Shown here piece after piece: positions 35,585 through 44,217 of a DNA stretch of 64,000 nt. Below the pieces are notes generated by a model. The model was not told the DNA's origin and made no database searches. It saw only the letters and a program-made list of their open reading frames with translations. The stretch covers positions 12,851 to 76,850 of the forward strand of contig JBNLVK010000291.1 in NCBI GenBank assembly GCA_050618055.1, given 5' to 3'. The number at the start of each line of letters is the position of its first letter. The first letter of the stretch is position 1. The stretch is from CALDCK01 sp050618055 (GTDB lineage Bacteria; Myxococcota_A; UBA9160; SMWR01). The position numbers were made by a program, and so were the translations under genes.

Positions 35585-36685
35585 TTGGCCAAGGTCAGGA
35601 TTGCGATTGCGGGAGTCGGGAACTGCGCCAGCTCGCTGGTCCAGGGTCTCAGCTACTACGCCGACAAGCGCCCCGAGGACGCCATCGGCCTGATGCACTG
35701 GGAGGTCGGGGGCATCCGTCCCCACGACGTCGAGGTGGCCTGCGCCTTCGACGTCGACCTGCGCAAGGTCGGCAAGGACGTCGCCGAGGCGATCTTCGAG
35801 AAGCCCAACTGCACGGCCGTCTTCTGCGAGCGGGTCCCGAAGACCGGCGTGCGCGTGCGCATGGGCCGGGTGCTCGACGGCATCTCGGAGCACATGGCCG
35901 ACCACCCGGACGACCGCCGCTTCATCGCGTCGGACCAGGCCGAGGCCACCCGCGAGGAGGTGATCGCCGCGCTGCGCGACTCGCGCAGCGACGTACTGGT
36001 GAACTACCTGCCGGTGGGCTCCGAGCGGGCGGCGCGCTTCTACGCCGAGTGCGCCCTCGAGGCGGGCGTCGCGGTGGTGAACTGCATTCCCGTGTTCATC
36101 GCCAGCGACCCGGAGCTGGGCGAGCGCTTCCGCGCCGCCGGCGTGCCGATCATCGGCGACGACATCAAGGCCCAGCTCGGCGCGACCATCACCCACCGCA
36201 TGCTCACCGACCTGTTCGCCAAGCGCGGCGTGCGCCTCGAGCGCACGTACCAGCTGAACACCGGCGGCAACACCGACTTCCTGAACATGCTGAACCAGTC
36301 GCGGCTGGCGTCGAAGAAGGAGTCGAAGACCGAGGCGGTGCAGTCGGTGGCGGCCGAGCGGCTGGGCGACGAGAACATCCACGTGGGTCCGTCGGACTAC
36401 GTGGCCTGGCAGAACGACAACAAGGTCTGCTTCCTGCGCATGGAAGGGAAGCTCTTCGGCGACGTTCCCATGAACATCGAGCTGCGGCTGTCGGTGGAGG
36501 ACTCGCCCAACTCGGCCGGCGTGTCCATCGACGCCATCCGCTGCGCGAAGCTGGCCAGGGACCGCGGCCTGGGCGGCCCCATCGAGGGTCCCAGCGCCTA
36601 CTTCATGAAGCACCCGCCCACCCAGTTCAGCGACGACGACGCGCACCGCCTGGTCGAGCGCTTCATCGCGGGCGAAGACTCCTAG
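35585..36685 (+). CDS. ino1: myo-Inositol-3-phosphate synthase
   Basis: A 366-residue prokaryotic-type MIPS. IAIAGVGNCASSLVQGL is the NAD-binding start; CAFDVDLRKVGKDV, VLVNYLPVGSERAARFYAECAL, PIIGDDIKAQLGAT and TYQLNTGGNTDFLNML are the core active-site runs. It converts glucose-6-phosphate to inositol-3-phosphate with NAD, first step to phosphatidylinositol or other inositol metabolites. The start is TTG with GGCGGAG 6-8 nt upstream; no ATG fits. The stop overlaps the SDR gene stop on a CTAG. It is driven by the palindrome-bearing promoter at 35455. Confidence 0.92.
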   Translation: MAKVRIAIAGVGNCASSLVQGLSYYADKRPEDAIGLMHWEVGGIRPHDVEVACAFDVDLRKVGKDVAEAIFEKPNCTAVFCERVPKTGVRVRMGRVLDGISEHMADHPDDRRFIASDQAEATREEVIAALRDSRSDVLVNYLPVGSERAARFYAECALEAGVAVVNCIPVFIASDPELGERFRAAGVPIIGDDIKAQLGATITHRMLTDLFAKRGVRLERTYQLNTGGNTDFLNMLNQSRLASKKESKTEAVQSVAAERLGDENIHVGPSDYVAWQNDNKVCFLRMEGKLFGDVPMNIELRLSVEDSPNSAGVSIDAIRCAKLARDRGLGGPIEGPSAYFMKHPPTQFSDDDAHRLVERFIAGEDS

Positions 36686-37698
36686 CCTTCGGCCAGCTTC
36701 CCCGCCTGCTCGGCGCTGAGGTGGCCGGCGCGGTGCATCCAGCGGACCGTGTCCTCGTAGGTCTGCCGGGGATCGCGGAAGGTGGGCGCGAGGGCCGCCA
36801 GCGCCGGCGACATCTCCGCGCCGGGCCAGCCGCTGGCGAAGGCCATCGACTCGTGGGTCAGCGGGTAGTCGAAGTCCCAGACGTTCTTGACCGCGTCGCC
36901 CAGGCGTCCGGCCAGGCGCAGCAGCGCGCCGGGAACGCGCACCCGGTTCACGCGGCGGCCGGTCACCCGGTCCATCATGGCGATCGTGTCGGGCCAGGAC
37001 AGGAAGTGGCCAGGGATCAGGTAGCGGCCGGGCGGCGTGTCCGGATCGACCAGACGGGCGTGGATCTCGGCCAGGTCGCGCACGTCGAGGATGCAGAAGC
37101 CGCTCGAGGTGTCGACCATGCTGACGTTCAGGAAGGAGTAGACGGCGTAGTTGGCGCCGGACATGCCCGGGTCGTCCGGGCCGACCACGCCGGGCGGGTA
37201 GCTGATGCGCAGCGGCGCGCCCCGGGCGAGCAGGTCCTGGGCGTAGCGCTCCGCGTCGGCCTTGCTGGCCGCGTAGGCGCTGCCCGCGTCGCCGATGGGC
37301 GAGTCGACGGTGATCGGATCGCCGCCGGGCCGGCCCAGGGCCGACAGGCTCGACACGTAGACGATCGACCCCAGCCCGCGCTCGTGGGCGCCGCCCACCA
37401 CCAGCTCCACGGCGCGCTGGTTGGTGTCGAGCACCTTCCGCGCCTCGCTCTTCTTCAGGGCGACCAGCGCCGCCGCGTGGACCACGCCCTCGCAGCCGTC
37501 CAGCGCCTTCGACACCACCGAGGGGTCGGTGACGTCGCCCAGCACCACGTCCTCCATCGTCAGGCCGCGCGGACCGAAGACGCGGCGGACCTTGTCGGCG
37601 TCGCGCGCCAGCAGCCGTACCTGGTGGCCGGCGCGCACCAGCGCCTCCACCGTGTGGCTGCCGATGAAGCCGGTTCCGCCCGTGACGAGGACTCTCAT
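36682..37698 (-). CDS. NAD-dependent epimerase/dehydratase (extended SDR)
   Basis: A 338-residue extended SDR: VLVTGGTGFIGSHTVEALV nucleotide site, VVHAAALVAL, IVYVSSLSALG and the catalytic YAASK. It resembles dihydroflavonol-4-reductase-like and 3-beta-HSD-like proteins acting on sugar-nucleotides, terpenoids or steroids; the substrate is open. The ATG has a TAGAAT hexamer 9 nt upstream, so the mRNA is probably almost leaderless. It shares its final CTAG with the inositol synthase gene. Confidence 0.85.
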   Translation of the reverse strand: MRVLVTGGTGFIGSHTVEALVRAGHQVRLLARDADKVRRVFGPRGLTMEDVVLGDVTDPSVVSKALDGCEGVVHAAALVALKKSEARKVLDTNQRAVELVVGGAHERGLGSIVYVSSLSALGRPGGDPITVDSPIGDAGSAYAASKADAERYAQDLLARGAPLRISYPPGVVGPDDPGMSGANYAVYSFLNVSMVDTSSGFCILDVRDLAEIHARLVDPDTPPGRYLIPGHFLSWPDTIAMMDRVTGRRVNRVRVPGALLRLAGRLGDAVKNVWDFDYPLTHESMAFASGWPGAEMSPALAALAPTFRDPRQTYEDTVRWMHRAGHLSAEQAGKLAEG

Positions 37699-37707
37699 GA
37701 GGGGGGC

Positions 37708-37713
37708 ATTCTA
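37708..37713 (-). promoter_or_regulatory. -10 hexamer of a near-leaderless promoter
   Basis: TAGAAT on the minus strand, 9 nt before the ATG of the SDR epimerase. Confidence 0.35.
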
Positions 37714-37760
37714 CACACCGTCCCCGGGTCGATTCCGGCTCGGGGCCGGCTCCCGCGGTG

Positions 37761-37766
37761 TACCCT
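37761..37766 (+). promoter_or_regulatory. -10 hexamer of a probable leaderless promoter
   Basis: TACCCT, 6 nt before the ATG at 37773; no Shine-Dalgarno is present. Confidence 0.35.
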
Positions 37767-37772
37767 GATTGC

Positions 37773-38633
37773 ATGGGAAACCTTAGTTGGAAGATCGGGG
37801 ATGTCACGGTCACCCGGGTGGTCGAGAGCGAGACGGCGCTGCCGCCCGAGGGCCTGCTGCCGGAGGCGAGCGCCGAGGCGCTGGCGCCCCACCTGGCCTG
37901 GCTGCGCCCCGGCTTCGTCGACGACGACGGCAACTTCGTGCTCTCGATCCACGCGCTGGTGATCCAGGCCGGCGAGCGCCGCATCCTGGTCGACACCTGC
38001 GTCGGCGAGCACGCCATCCCCGGCTTCGAGATGCTGGCGCCGAACGCGCGCTTCCTCGACGAGCTGGCGGCCGCCGGCTTCCCGCGCGAGTCGATCGACA
38101 CGGTGCTCTGCACCCACCTCCACTTCGACCACGTGGGCTGGAACACCATGCGCGACGGCGACCGCTGGGTCCCGACCTTCCCCAACGCCCGCTACCTGTT
38201 CGCCCGCGTCGAGTACGAGCACTGGGACGCCGAGGACGACCCCACCTTCGCGCCCACCTTCGAGGCGGCGGTGAAGCCGGTGGTCGACGCGGGGCTGGCC
38301 GAGCTGGTGGAGACCGACCACCGGGTGTGCGACGAGGTCTGGCTCGAGCCGTCGCCCGGACACACGCCGGGCCACGTCTGCGTGCACGTCGCATCCGGCG
38401 GCCAGCGCGCCTTCATCACCGGCGACATGACCCACCACCCGGTGCAGTGGGCCGAGACCGACTGGAAGATGCCGGCCGACAGCGATTCGGCCCGGGCCGC
38501 CGCCACCCGGCGGCGCCTGATCGAGGAACACGCCGACCGGGACATGCTCGTGATCGGCACCCACTACGCGGCGCCCACGGCCGGCCACCTCGTCCGCGGG
38601 GAGTCCGGCACCTGGTTCCGCGCCAAGCGATAG
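37773..38633 (+). CDS. MBL-fold metallohydrolase
   Basis: A 286-residue metallo-beta-lactamase-fold protein with the zinc motif THLHFDHVG (HxHxDH), a distal His in SPGHTPGHV, and Asp in ITGDMTHHP. It resembles lactonase/AttM-like MBL hydrolases, but the substrate is unknown. The start is ATG 37773 rather than the GTG 15 nt upstream, because TACCCT at 37761 would overlap the longer frame. DoxX follows 8 nt later, so both are probably co-transcribed. Confidence 0.85.
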   Translation: MGNLSWKIGDVTVTRVVESETALPPEGLLPEASAEALAPHLAWLRPGFVDDDGNFVLSIHALVIQAGERRILVDTCVGEHAIPGFEMLAPNARFLDELAAAGFPRESIDTVLCTHLHFDHVGWNTMRDGDRWVPTFPNARYLFARVEYEHWDAEDDPTFAPTFEAAVKPVVDAGLAELVETDHRVCDEVWLEPSPGHTPGHVCVHVASGGQRAFITGDMTHHPVQWAETDWKMPADSDSARAAATRRRLIEEHADRDMLVIGTHYAAPTAGHLVRGESGTWFRAKR

Positions 38634-38641
38634 GAGAGACC

Positions 38642-39028
38642 ATGCCCGCGTTCATGAGAGGGTTCGAGAGCCAGACCTACGCGCTGCTGCGCATCGTGAC
38701 CGGCCTGCTGTTCCTGTGGCACGGCTCGTCGAAGCTGCTGGGCTTCCCGGTGCCCGCTCCGGAGGCGCCGGCCTTCGTCATCTACGTGGCCGGCAGCATC
38801 GAGCTGGTCGGGGGCGTGCTGGTGATGATCGGCCTGCTGACCCGCTGGGCCGCCTTCCTGTGCGGCGGCCTGATGGCCGCGGCGTACTGGATGGCCCACG
38901 GCCTGAACGCGCTCTTCCCGATCCAGAACCAGGGCGAGCTGGCCGCGCTCTACTGCTTCGTGTTCCTGTGCATCGCGGCCAAGGGCCCGGGCATCTGGAG
39001 CGTGGACGGGGCGCGCGGGGGCGACTGA
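38642..39028 (+). CDS. DoxX-family membrane protein
   Basis: A 128-residue membrane protein with four predicted helices (LLRIVTGLLFLWHG, FVIYVAGSIELVGGVLVMIGLL, AAFLCGGLMAAAYWMAHG, LYCFVFLCIAAKG). DoxX/SURF4-like proteins of this length often have the HGxxKLxG run seen here as HGSSKLLGF. Their roles vary (thiosulfate:quinone oxidoreductase subunit, redox stress). It follows the MBL hydrolase closely, with GGAGAGACC as ribosome site. Confidence 0.82.
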   Translation: MPAFMRGFESQTYALLRIVTGLLFLWHGSSKLLGFPVPAPEAPAFVIYVAGSIELVGGVLVMIGLLTRWAAFLCGGLMAAAYWMAHGLNALFPIQNQGELAALYCFVFLCIAAKGPGIWSVDGARGGD

Positions 39029-39068
39029 GCCGGACCGGCCCTACACTCCGCGCTCGCGAGGAGAACCT

Positions 39069-40751
39069 GTGGGCGCCGAGGACCGACCTTCCGACTTCAT
39101 CCGCCAGATCGTGGCGGAGGACGTTGCGCGCGGGAAGAACGACGGGCGCGTGGTGACGCGCTTTCCTCCCGAGCCGAACGGACACCTGCACATCGGCCAC
39201 GTGAAGGCGATCGCGCTGGACTTCGGCGTGGCGCGCGAGTTCGACGGCACCTGCCACCTGCGCTTCGACGACACCAACCCGGCCGCCGAAGAGGCCGACT
39301 ACGTCGACGCCATCAAGCAGGACCTGCACTGGCTGGGCTTCGACTGGGGCGAGCACGAGTACTTCGCCTCCGACTACTTCGACCAGCTCTACCGCTTCGC
39401 CGTGGAGCTGATCCGCCGCGGCAAGGCCTTCGTCTGCGACCTGTCGTCCGAGGAGCTGGTCGCCCACCGCGGCAACCTGACCGAGCCCGGCCGGAACTCG
39501 CCCTACCGCGACCGCAGCGTCGAGGAGAACCTGGACCTCTTCGAGCGCATGAAGGCGGGCGAGTTCGAGAACGGCCAGCGGACGCTGCGCGCGAAGATCG
39601 ACATGGCGTCGCCGAACCTGGTGATGCGCGACCCGATCCTCTACAGGGTGCACAAGGTCCCGCACCACCGGACCGGTGACACCTGGTGCATCTACCCGAT
39701 GTACGACTTCGCCCACTGCCTGTCCGACTCGATCGAGGGCATCACCCACTCGCTGTGCACGCTGGAGTTCGTCGACCGGCGCGCGCTCTACGACTGGATC
39801 CTCGACACCCTCGAGGTGGACTGCCACCCGCAGCAGATCGAGTTCGCCAGGCTCCACCTCTCGCACACCGTGGTCAGCAAGCGGAAGCTGGCCCGCCTGA
39901 TCGACGAGGGCGTGGTGACCGGCTGGGACGACCCGCGGCTTCCCACCCTCTCGGGCGCGCGGCGCCGCGGCTATCCGCCCACCGCGCTGCGCCGCTTCGC
40001 CGAGAGCGTGGGCGTGGCCAAGCGCGACAACCTGATCCAGCTGGCGCGCCTGGAGGCGGCGGTCCGCGAGGAGCTGAACCGGACGGCGCCGCGCCGCATG
40101 GGCGTGCTGCGCCCGCTGAAGCTGGTGATCGAGAACTACCCGGAGGGCGAGGTCGAGACGCTCACCGCCATCAACAACCCGGAAGACGCGGCGATGGGGA
40201 CGCGCGAGGTGCCGTTCTCCCGCGAGCTGTGGATCGAGCGCGACGACTTCCTGGAGGATCCGCCGCGGAAGTACAACCGGCTGGGCCCGGGACGCGAGGT
40301 GCGGCTGCGCTACGCCTACTTCGTCACCTGCACCGGCTTCGAGAAGGACGCGAACGGCGAGGTGACACTGGTGCGCTGCACCTACGATCCGGCCACCCGC
40401 GGCGGCGACGCTCCCGACGGCCGCAAGGTGAAGGGCACGATCCACTGGGTGTCGGCGGCGCGCGCCCTGGAGGCCGAGGTGCGCCTCTACGAGACGCTCT
40501 TCCGCGACGAAGATCCGTCGGACGTGCCCGAGGGCGGCGACGTGATGGACGGCCTGAACGAGCACAGCCTGGAGGTGGTGTCCGACGCCCGACTCGAGCC
40601 GGCGCTCGCCGAGGCGCGTCCCGGCGAGCCGCTCCAGCTCGAGCGGCTGGGCTACTTCTGCGCGGATCCGGACGGCACGTCCAAGCGGCCGGTGCTGAAC
40701 CGCACCGTCACGCTGCGCGACACCTGGGCGAAGATCGCGAAGCAGGGCTGA
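39069..40751 (+). CDS. glnS: Glutaminyl-tRNA synthetase
   Basis: A 560-residue class I synthetase: HIGH-type motif PEPNGHLHIGHVKAI, RFDDTNPAAEEADYV, WCIYPMYDFAHCLSDS, KMSKS-type VVSKRKLARLI, and two anticodon-binding beta-barrels at the C-terminus ending with NRTVTLRDTWAKI. It charges tRNA-Gln directly, so the organism need not rely solely on the GatCAB route. The start is GTG after GAGGAG, with TACACT at 39042-39047 as a likely -10. E. coli GlnRS is 554 aa, so the length is normal. Confidence 0.96.
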   Translation: MGAEDRPSDFIRQIVAEDVARGKNDGRVVTRFPPEPNGHLHIGHVKAIALDFGVAREFDGTCHLRFDDTNPAAEEADYVDAIKQDLHWLGFDWGEHEYFASDYFDQLYRFAVELIRRGKAFVCDLSSEELVAHRGNLTEPGRNSPYRDRSVEENLDLFERMKAGEFENGQRTLRAKIDMASPNLVMRDPILYRVHKVPHHRTGDTWCIYPMYDFAHCLSDSIEGITHSLCTLEFVDRRALYDWILDTLEVDCHPQQIEFARLHLSHTVVSKRKLARLIDEGVVTGWDDPRLPTLSGARRRGYPPTALRRFAESVGVAKRDNLIQLARLEAAVREELNRTAPRRMGVLRPLKLVIENYPEGEVETLTAINNPEDAAMGTREVPFSRELWIERDDFLEDPPRKYNRLGPGREVRLRYAYFVTCTGFEKDANGEVTLVRCTYDPATRGGDAPDGRKVKGTIHWVSAARALEAEVRLYETLFRDEDPSDVPEGGDVMDGLNEHSLEVVSDARLEPALAEARPGEPLQLERLGYFCADPDGTSKRPVLNRTVTLRDTWAKIAKQG

Positions 40752-40781
40752 TACACTGGGCGGCCCACCGACGGAGGCCCC

Positions 40782-41255
40782 ATGGATCCCCTGCAGGAGC
40801 TTCGCGAGATCGAGGCGATCAAGGCGCTCAAGCACCGCTACATGCGGAGCATCGACACGAAGGACTGGGACCTGATGCGCCGGTGCTTCGTGCCCGACGC
40901 CACCACGGCCTACAGCGGCGGCAAGTACGCGTTCTCCGGCATCGAGGCGATCATGCAGTTCATGGTCGAGTCGATGGACCGGGGGAGCTTCCTGTCGAGC
41001 CACCGGGTGACCCAGCCCGAGATCGCGCTCACCAGCGAGACGTCGGCCACCGGCATCTGGGCCCTCGAGGACTACGTGGTCGACACGAAGCACGAGATCA
41101 CCATCCACGGCGCCGCCTTCTACCACGACCGCTACGTGAAGGTGGACGGCGAGTGGAAGATCCAGCACACCGGCTACGAGCGCACCTTCGAGCAGATGGG
41201 CTCGCGCAAGGGCCAGGGCTGGACGGTCACCCAACGCGCCTTCGAAGAGGAATAG
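40782..41255 (+). CDS. SnoaL/NTF2-like protein
   Basis: A 157-residue NTF2-fold protein: EIEAIKALKHRYMRSIDTKD at the N-terminus and YHDRYVKVDGEWKIQHTGYER at the end are typical of SnoaL-like cyclases/isomerases and scytalone-dehydratase relatives. The function cannot be deduced. TACACT at 40752-40757 and GGAGG before the ATG give it its own promoter and ribosome site; the phytanoyl-CoA dioxygenase gene follows 2 nt after its stop, so the two are coupled. Confidence 0.78.
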   Translation: MDPLQELREIEAIKALKHRYMRSIDTKDWDLMRRCFVPDATTAYSGGKYAFSGIEAIMQFMVESMDRGSFLSSHRVTQPEIALTSETSATGIWALEDYVVDTKHEITIHGAAFYHDRYVKVDGEWKIQHTGYERTFEQMGSRKGQGWTVTQRAFEEE

Positions 41256-41257
41256 CC

Positions 41258-42133
41258 ATGCCGATCGAGCATCTCGACGCGAGCGCCCCGGCCGAGAAGG
41301 TGGCCCTGCTGCTGGACCGCGACGGCGCCTGCATCGTCGACGGCCTGGTCGAGCCGGCGGTGATGGACCGCCTGGCGGCGGAGCTCCAGCCCTTCATCGA
41401 GAGGACGAAGCAGGGCGGCGAGGAGTTCAGCGGCCGGCACACCCGCCGCACCGGCGGGCTCATCGCCCGCTCCGAGACCGCCCGCGAGCTGGTGCAGCAC
41501 CCGCTGGTGCTCGACACGGCGAAGCGCGTCCTGCACAGGGCGAAGAACTTCCAGATCCACCTGACCCAGGTGATCGCCATCGGACCCGGCGAGAGCGAGC
41601 AGTCGATCCACCGCGACCAGTGGGCCTTCGACTTCTTCCCCTTTCCGAAGGGCTACGAGGTCCAGTGCAACACCATCTGGGCCATGACCGACTTCACCGA
41701 AGAGAACGGCGCGACCCGCGTCGTGCCCGGCAGCAACCACCTGGAGGACCGCCTCCAGTTCAAGCTCGAGGATTCGGAGCCGGCCGAGATGCGCAAGGGC
41801 TCGGTGCTCTTCTACACCGGCTCGGTCTACCACGGCGGCGGCGCGAACCGTTCCGACGCGGTGCGCATGGGACTCAACCTCACCTACAACGTCTCGTGGC
41901 TGCGGCAGGAGGAGAACCAGTACCTGTCGGTGCCGCCCGAGGTGGCGAAGACGCTCGACGAGCCGCTGCTGCGCCTGATGGGCTACGCCATGGGCGCCTA
42001 CGCGCTGGGCTACATCGACGACACCCGCGATCCGATCGAGGCGATCCGTCCCGACCTGTCGAAGACCCGCACCGGCTTCGGCGAGCTGGGCCAGCTGGAA
42101 GACGCCCAGGCGAAGCTGCGCGAGAAGCCCTGA
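41258..42133 (+). CDS. Phytanoyl-CoA dioxygenase (PhyH) family protein
   Basis: A 291-residue Fe(II)/2OG oxygenase of the PhyH family: SIHRDQWAFDFF has the H-x-D iron ligands, VYHGGGANRS the distal histidine, and RMGLNLTYNVSW the 2-oxoglutarate-binding arginine. Family members alpha-hydroxylate branched acyl-CoAs or modify secondary metabolites. It is preceded by the SnoaL-like gene (2 nt). A hairpin at 42135-42153 separates it from the convergent lipoprotein gene. Confidence 0.85.
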   Translation: MPIEHLDASAPAEKVALLLDRDGACIVDGLVEPAVMDRLAAELQPFIERTKQGGEEFSGRHTRRTGGLIARSETARELVQHPLVLDTAKRVLHRAKNFQIHLTQVIAIGPGESEQSIHRDQWAFDFFPFPKGYEVQCNTIWAMTDFTEENGATRVVPGSNHLEDRLQFKLEDSEPAEMRKGSVLFYTGSVYHGGGANRSDAVRMGLNLTYNVSWLRQEENQYLSVPPEVAKTLDEPLLRLMGYAMGAYALGYIDDTRDPIEAIRPDLSKTRTGFGELGQLEDAQAKLREKP

Positions 42134-42134
42134 C

Positions 42135-42153
42135 GACCTCCCGCCCGGGGGTC
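42135..42153. terminator. Bidirectional hairpin between convergent genes
   Basis: GACCTCC...GGGGGTC forms a 7-bp stem (one G-T wobble) with a 5-nt loop, right after the PhyH stop and overlapping the stop of the opposite lipoprotein gene. No U-tract is visible on either side. Confidence 0.4.
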
Positions 42154-43264
42154 AGGGCCGGGAATCGCGCGTGAGGCAGTCCACGATGCGCTGCGCCTCG
42201 GCCCGCGTCTCGTCGGCCGGCACCGCCTCCTGCTCGAGGCGCGCCGCGAACGCGAACGAGGACTGGAAGCCGGGTGCGTCGTCGCAGGTGCGCGAGAGCG
42301 TCAGCTCGCCCGCCGCCAGGCGCTCCGACCAGGCCGTGCGCACCGCCGACCAGAACGGCGCCGTCGCCGTCCAGTAGGCGTCGGCCGCGGTGAAGTCGAA
42401 GCCCTCGATGCGCTCGTAGCGGTCGAGGCCCGCCTCGCGCCCGCGCGATCCGGTGACCGCGCCCTCCTCGAACACCAGCTTCTCGTTGTCCTGCTCGTGC
42501 ACCCAGCCCGTCGGCAGCAGGGTGATGCGGTGGCTGCCGGCCAGCACCTGGTAGTCGCTGCGCACGCTGCTCTCGCGCCGGGGCAGGGGACGCCACGCCG
42601 CGTCTCCCGTCCACACCGATCGCCATGCGTCGTGCTGCCAGCGGCCGGTCGACGCGTAGCGCGGCGAGTCGTCGACCTGCCAGACGCTCTGCGACCAGGC
42701 GCCGCTGCGCTGCTCCTCCGAAAGCTCTTGCAACGCGAAGCGTCCGTCGCCCAGGAAGGCCAGCGCGCGCTCGGGCTCGAAGCTCCAGTCCTGGCGCCAG
42801 TGCTTCTGCACGAAGGGGCCCCGGGTCTCGCCGCTCTCGTCCTCCACGAACATCACCAGCGTGTGCTGGAGGCTCACGAAGTCGGGTCGCTCCTCGAGGA
42901 CGTCGACGCGCTCGGTCGCCCAGGACCGGTAGGGCGCGGCGGGCTGCCGGCCCGGCTCGTAGAGCACGGTCTCGAGGAAGTCGAAGGAGGTGCGGTACTC
43001 GCCCGCCAGCGCCAGGATGGCGGCCCGGTCGCGTTCCCGGGCCGTCAGTCCCGGCGCCTGCAGGCGTCGCCAGGCAGCGCCGGGCTCCAGGGCCAGGGTC
43101 ACCTCGGGGCCCCGCGTCGTGCCGCCCCTGGGCGCCATCTCCGCCGTGTCGGCGAAGGGCCAGCCGAAGACGTAGCGGGGCTCCGGCTGCGGAGAGGCGC
43201 AGGCCATGCCGACGACGCCCGCGAGGATCGCCGCTCGCATGCCCATGCCCATGCCCATGCCCAT
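42152..43264 (-). CDS. DUF6607-like lipoprotein with a repeat-encoded start
   Basis: A roughly 370-residue protein. The N-terminus is MGMGMGMGMRAAILAGVVGMACAS, which reads as a basic/hydrophobic lipoprotein signal with lipobox GMAC. Five in-frame ATGs come from a (ATGGGC)n hexanucleotide repeat, so the exact start is undefined. The body is Trp-rich (WRQDWSFEPERALAF, WQVDDSPRYASTGRWQHD, GWVHEQDNEKLVF) and recalls the DUF6607 family of unknown function. It follows the TauD-like gene by 35 nt on the same strand. Confidence 0.72.
   Translation of the reverse strand: MGMGMGMGMRAAILAGVVGMACASPQPEPRYVFGWPFADTAEMAPRGGTTRGPEVTLALEPGAAWRRLQAPGLTARERDRAAILALAGEYRTSFDFLETVLYEPGRQPAAPYRSWATERVDVLEERPDFVSLQHTLVMFVEDESGETRGPFVQKHWRQDWSFEPERALAFLGDGRFALQELSEEQRSGAWSQSVWQVDDSPRYASTGRWQHDAWRSVWTGDAAWRPLPRRESSVRSDYQVLAGSHRITLLPTGWVHEQDNEKLVFEEGAVTGSRGREAGLDRYERIEGFDFTAADAYWTATAPFWSAVRTAWSERLAAGELTLSRTCDDAPGFQSSFAFAARLEQEAVPADETRAEAQRIVDCLTRDSRP
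43238..43264 (-). repeat. Hexanucleotide repeat creating multiple start codons
   Basis: On the minus strand ATG occurs five times at 6-nt intervals (ATGGAC then ATGGGC units), giving alternating Met-Gly at the N-terminus. Slippage would change start number and signal length but not frame. Confidence 0.7.
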
Positions 43265-43299
43265 GTCCGTCAGGGCTCGCCGCACGGCGCGAAGGACCT

Positions 43300-44196
43300 T
43301 CACTCCTTCGCGCTGCGCTCCTCCGCCGCGGCCAGGTGGGTCTTCAGCGGCTGGTCGCGCCAGCTCGCCGCGCTGAAGGGCTTCACGTGGGGCTCCCAGC
43401 GCGGGGGCGCGGCGGGCTGGGGCTCGTCGCCCATCACCGTCACGCGCTGGATCACGCGCTCGCCCTCGAAGTCGTTCAGCACGCAGTGCTGCGTGCAGCG
43501 GTTGTCCCACATGGCGATCGTGCCCGGCTTCCAGTGGTAGCGCACCGTGTGCCGCGGGTTGCTGGCGTGGCGTGTCAGGAAGCCCAGCAGGGCGTCGCTC
43601 TCGGCCAGCGACAGCTCGACGATGCGCCGCGTGAAGTGCTCGTTCACGAACAGCGACTTGCGGCCGGTCACCGGGTGGACGCGCACCACCGGGTGGATCG
43701 CGGTGCGGTCGGGGCGGTGGTGGGGGCCGGCGTCGTGCAGGGCGGTCAGGCCCTCGCAGAACTCCCGCATCGGCGGCGTCAGCTCGTCGTAGGCCTTGTA
43801 CATGTTGGCCCACATGGTGTCGCCGCCGTAGGGCGGGCACTTCACCATGTGCAGGATCGCGATCACCGACGGCTGCTCCTGGCAGGAGAGGTCGCTGTGC
43901 CACTCGTCGGCCACCGCGCCGGCGCCGCCCTCGGCGCGCAGCTCGAAGAACTCGGGGCGCTCGCCGCCCAGCTGGAGGTTCGGGTGGGCTTCCAGCTCGC
44001 CGAACAGGCGTCCGAAGGCGATGTGGCTGTCCGGGTCGAGCTGCTGCTCCGGGAAGAACAGCACCTGGTGCTCCATCAGCAGCGAGCGGATCTTGTCCGC
44101 CTCGGACGGGCCGGCCTGGGAGAGGTCGATCCCGCGCACCTCGGCTCCCAGCGAGCCCGTGAGCCGCGTCACCTCGAGACCTCGTGCGTTCGTCAT
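43300..44196 (-). CDS. TauD/TfdA-family dioxygenase
   Basis: A 298-residue Fe(II)/2OG dioxygenase. EWHSDLSCQEQPSVIAI carries the H-x-D ligands, WDNRCTQHCVLNDFEGERVI the distal His and the 2OG arginine further on (RVIQRV). The start LEVTRLTGSLGAEVRGIDLS matches the family N-terminus. TauD-type enzymes hydroxylate sulfonates, phenoxyacetates and other small acids; the substrate here is not defined. It is 21 nt downstream of the TetR gene and probably shares its promoter. Confidence 0.88.
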   Translation of the reverse strand: MTNARGLEVTRLTGSLGAEVRGIDLSQAGPSEADKIRSLLMEHQVLFFPEQQLDPDSHIAFGRLFGELEAHPNLQLGGERPEFFELRAEGGAGAVADEWHSDLSCQEQPSVIAILHMVKCPPYGGDTMWANMYKAYDELTPPMREFCEGLTALHDAGPHHRPDRTAIHPVVRVHPVTGRKSLFVNEHFTRRIVELSLAESDALLGFLTRHASNPRHTVRYHWKPGTIAMWDNRCTQHCVLNDFEGERVIQRVTVMGDEPQPAAPPRWEPHVKPFSAASWRDQPLKTHLAAAEERSAKE

Positions 44197-44217
44197 GGCT
44201 ACCTCCGGACCCCCATT

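Noticed and set aside
31103..38185. A 2360-codon open frame on the minus strand running through six genes
   Set aside because: Only its last 271 codons match a protein family (sulfotransferase). The rest is antisense to NDH-SelD and inositol synthase and arginine/glycine-rich, as expected when GC-rich codons suppress stops on the other strand.
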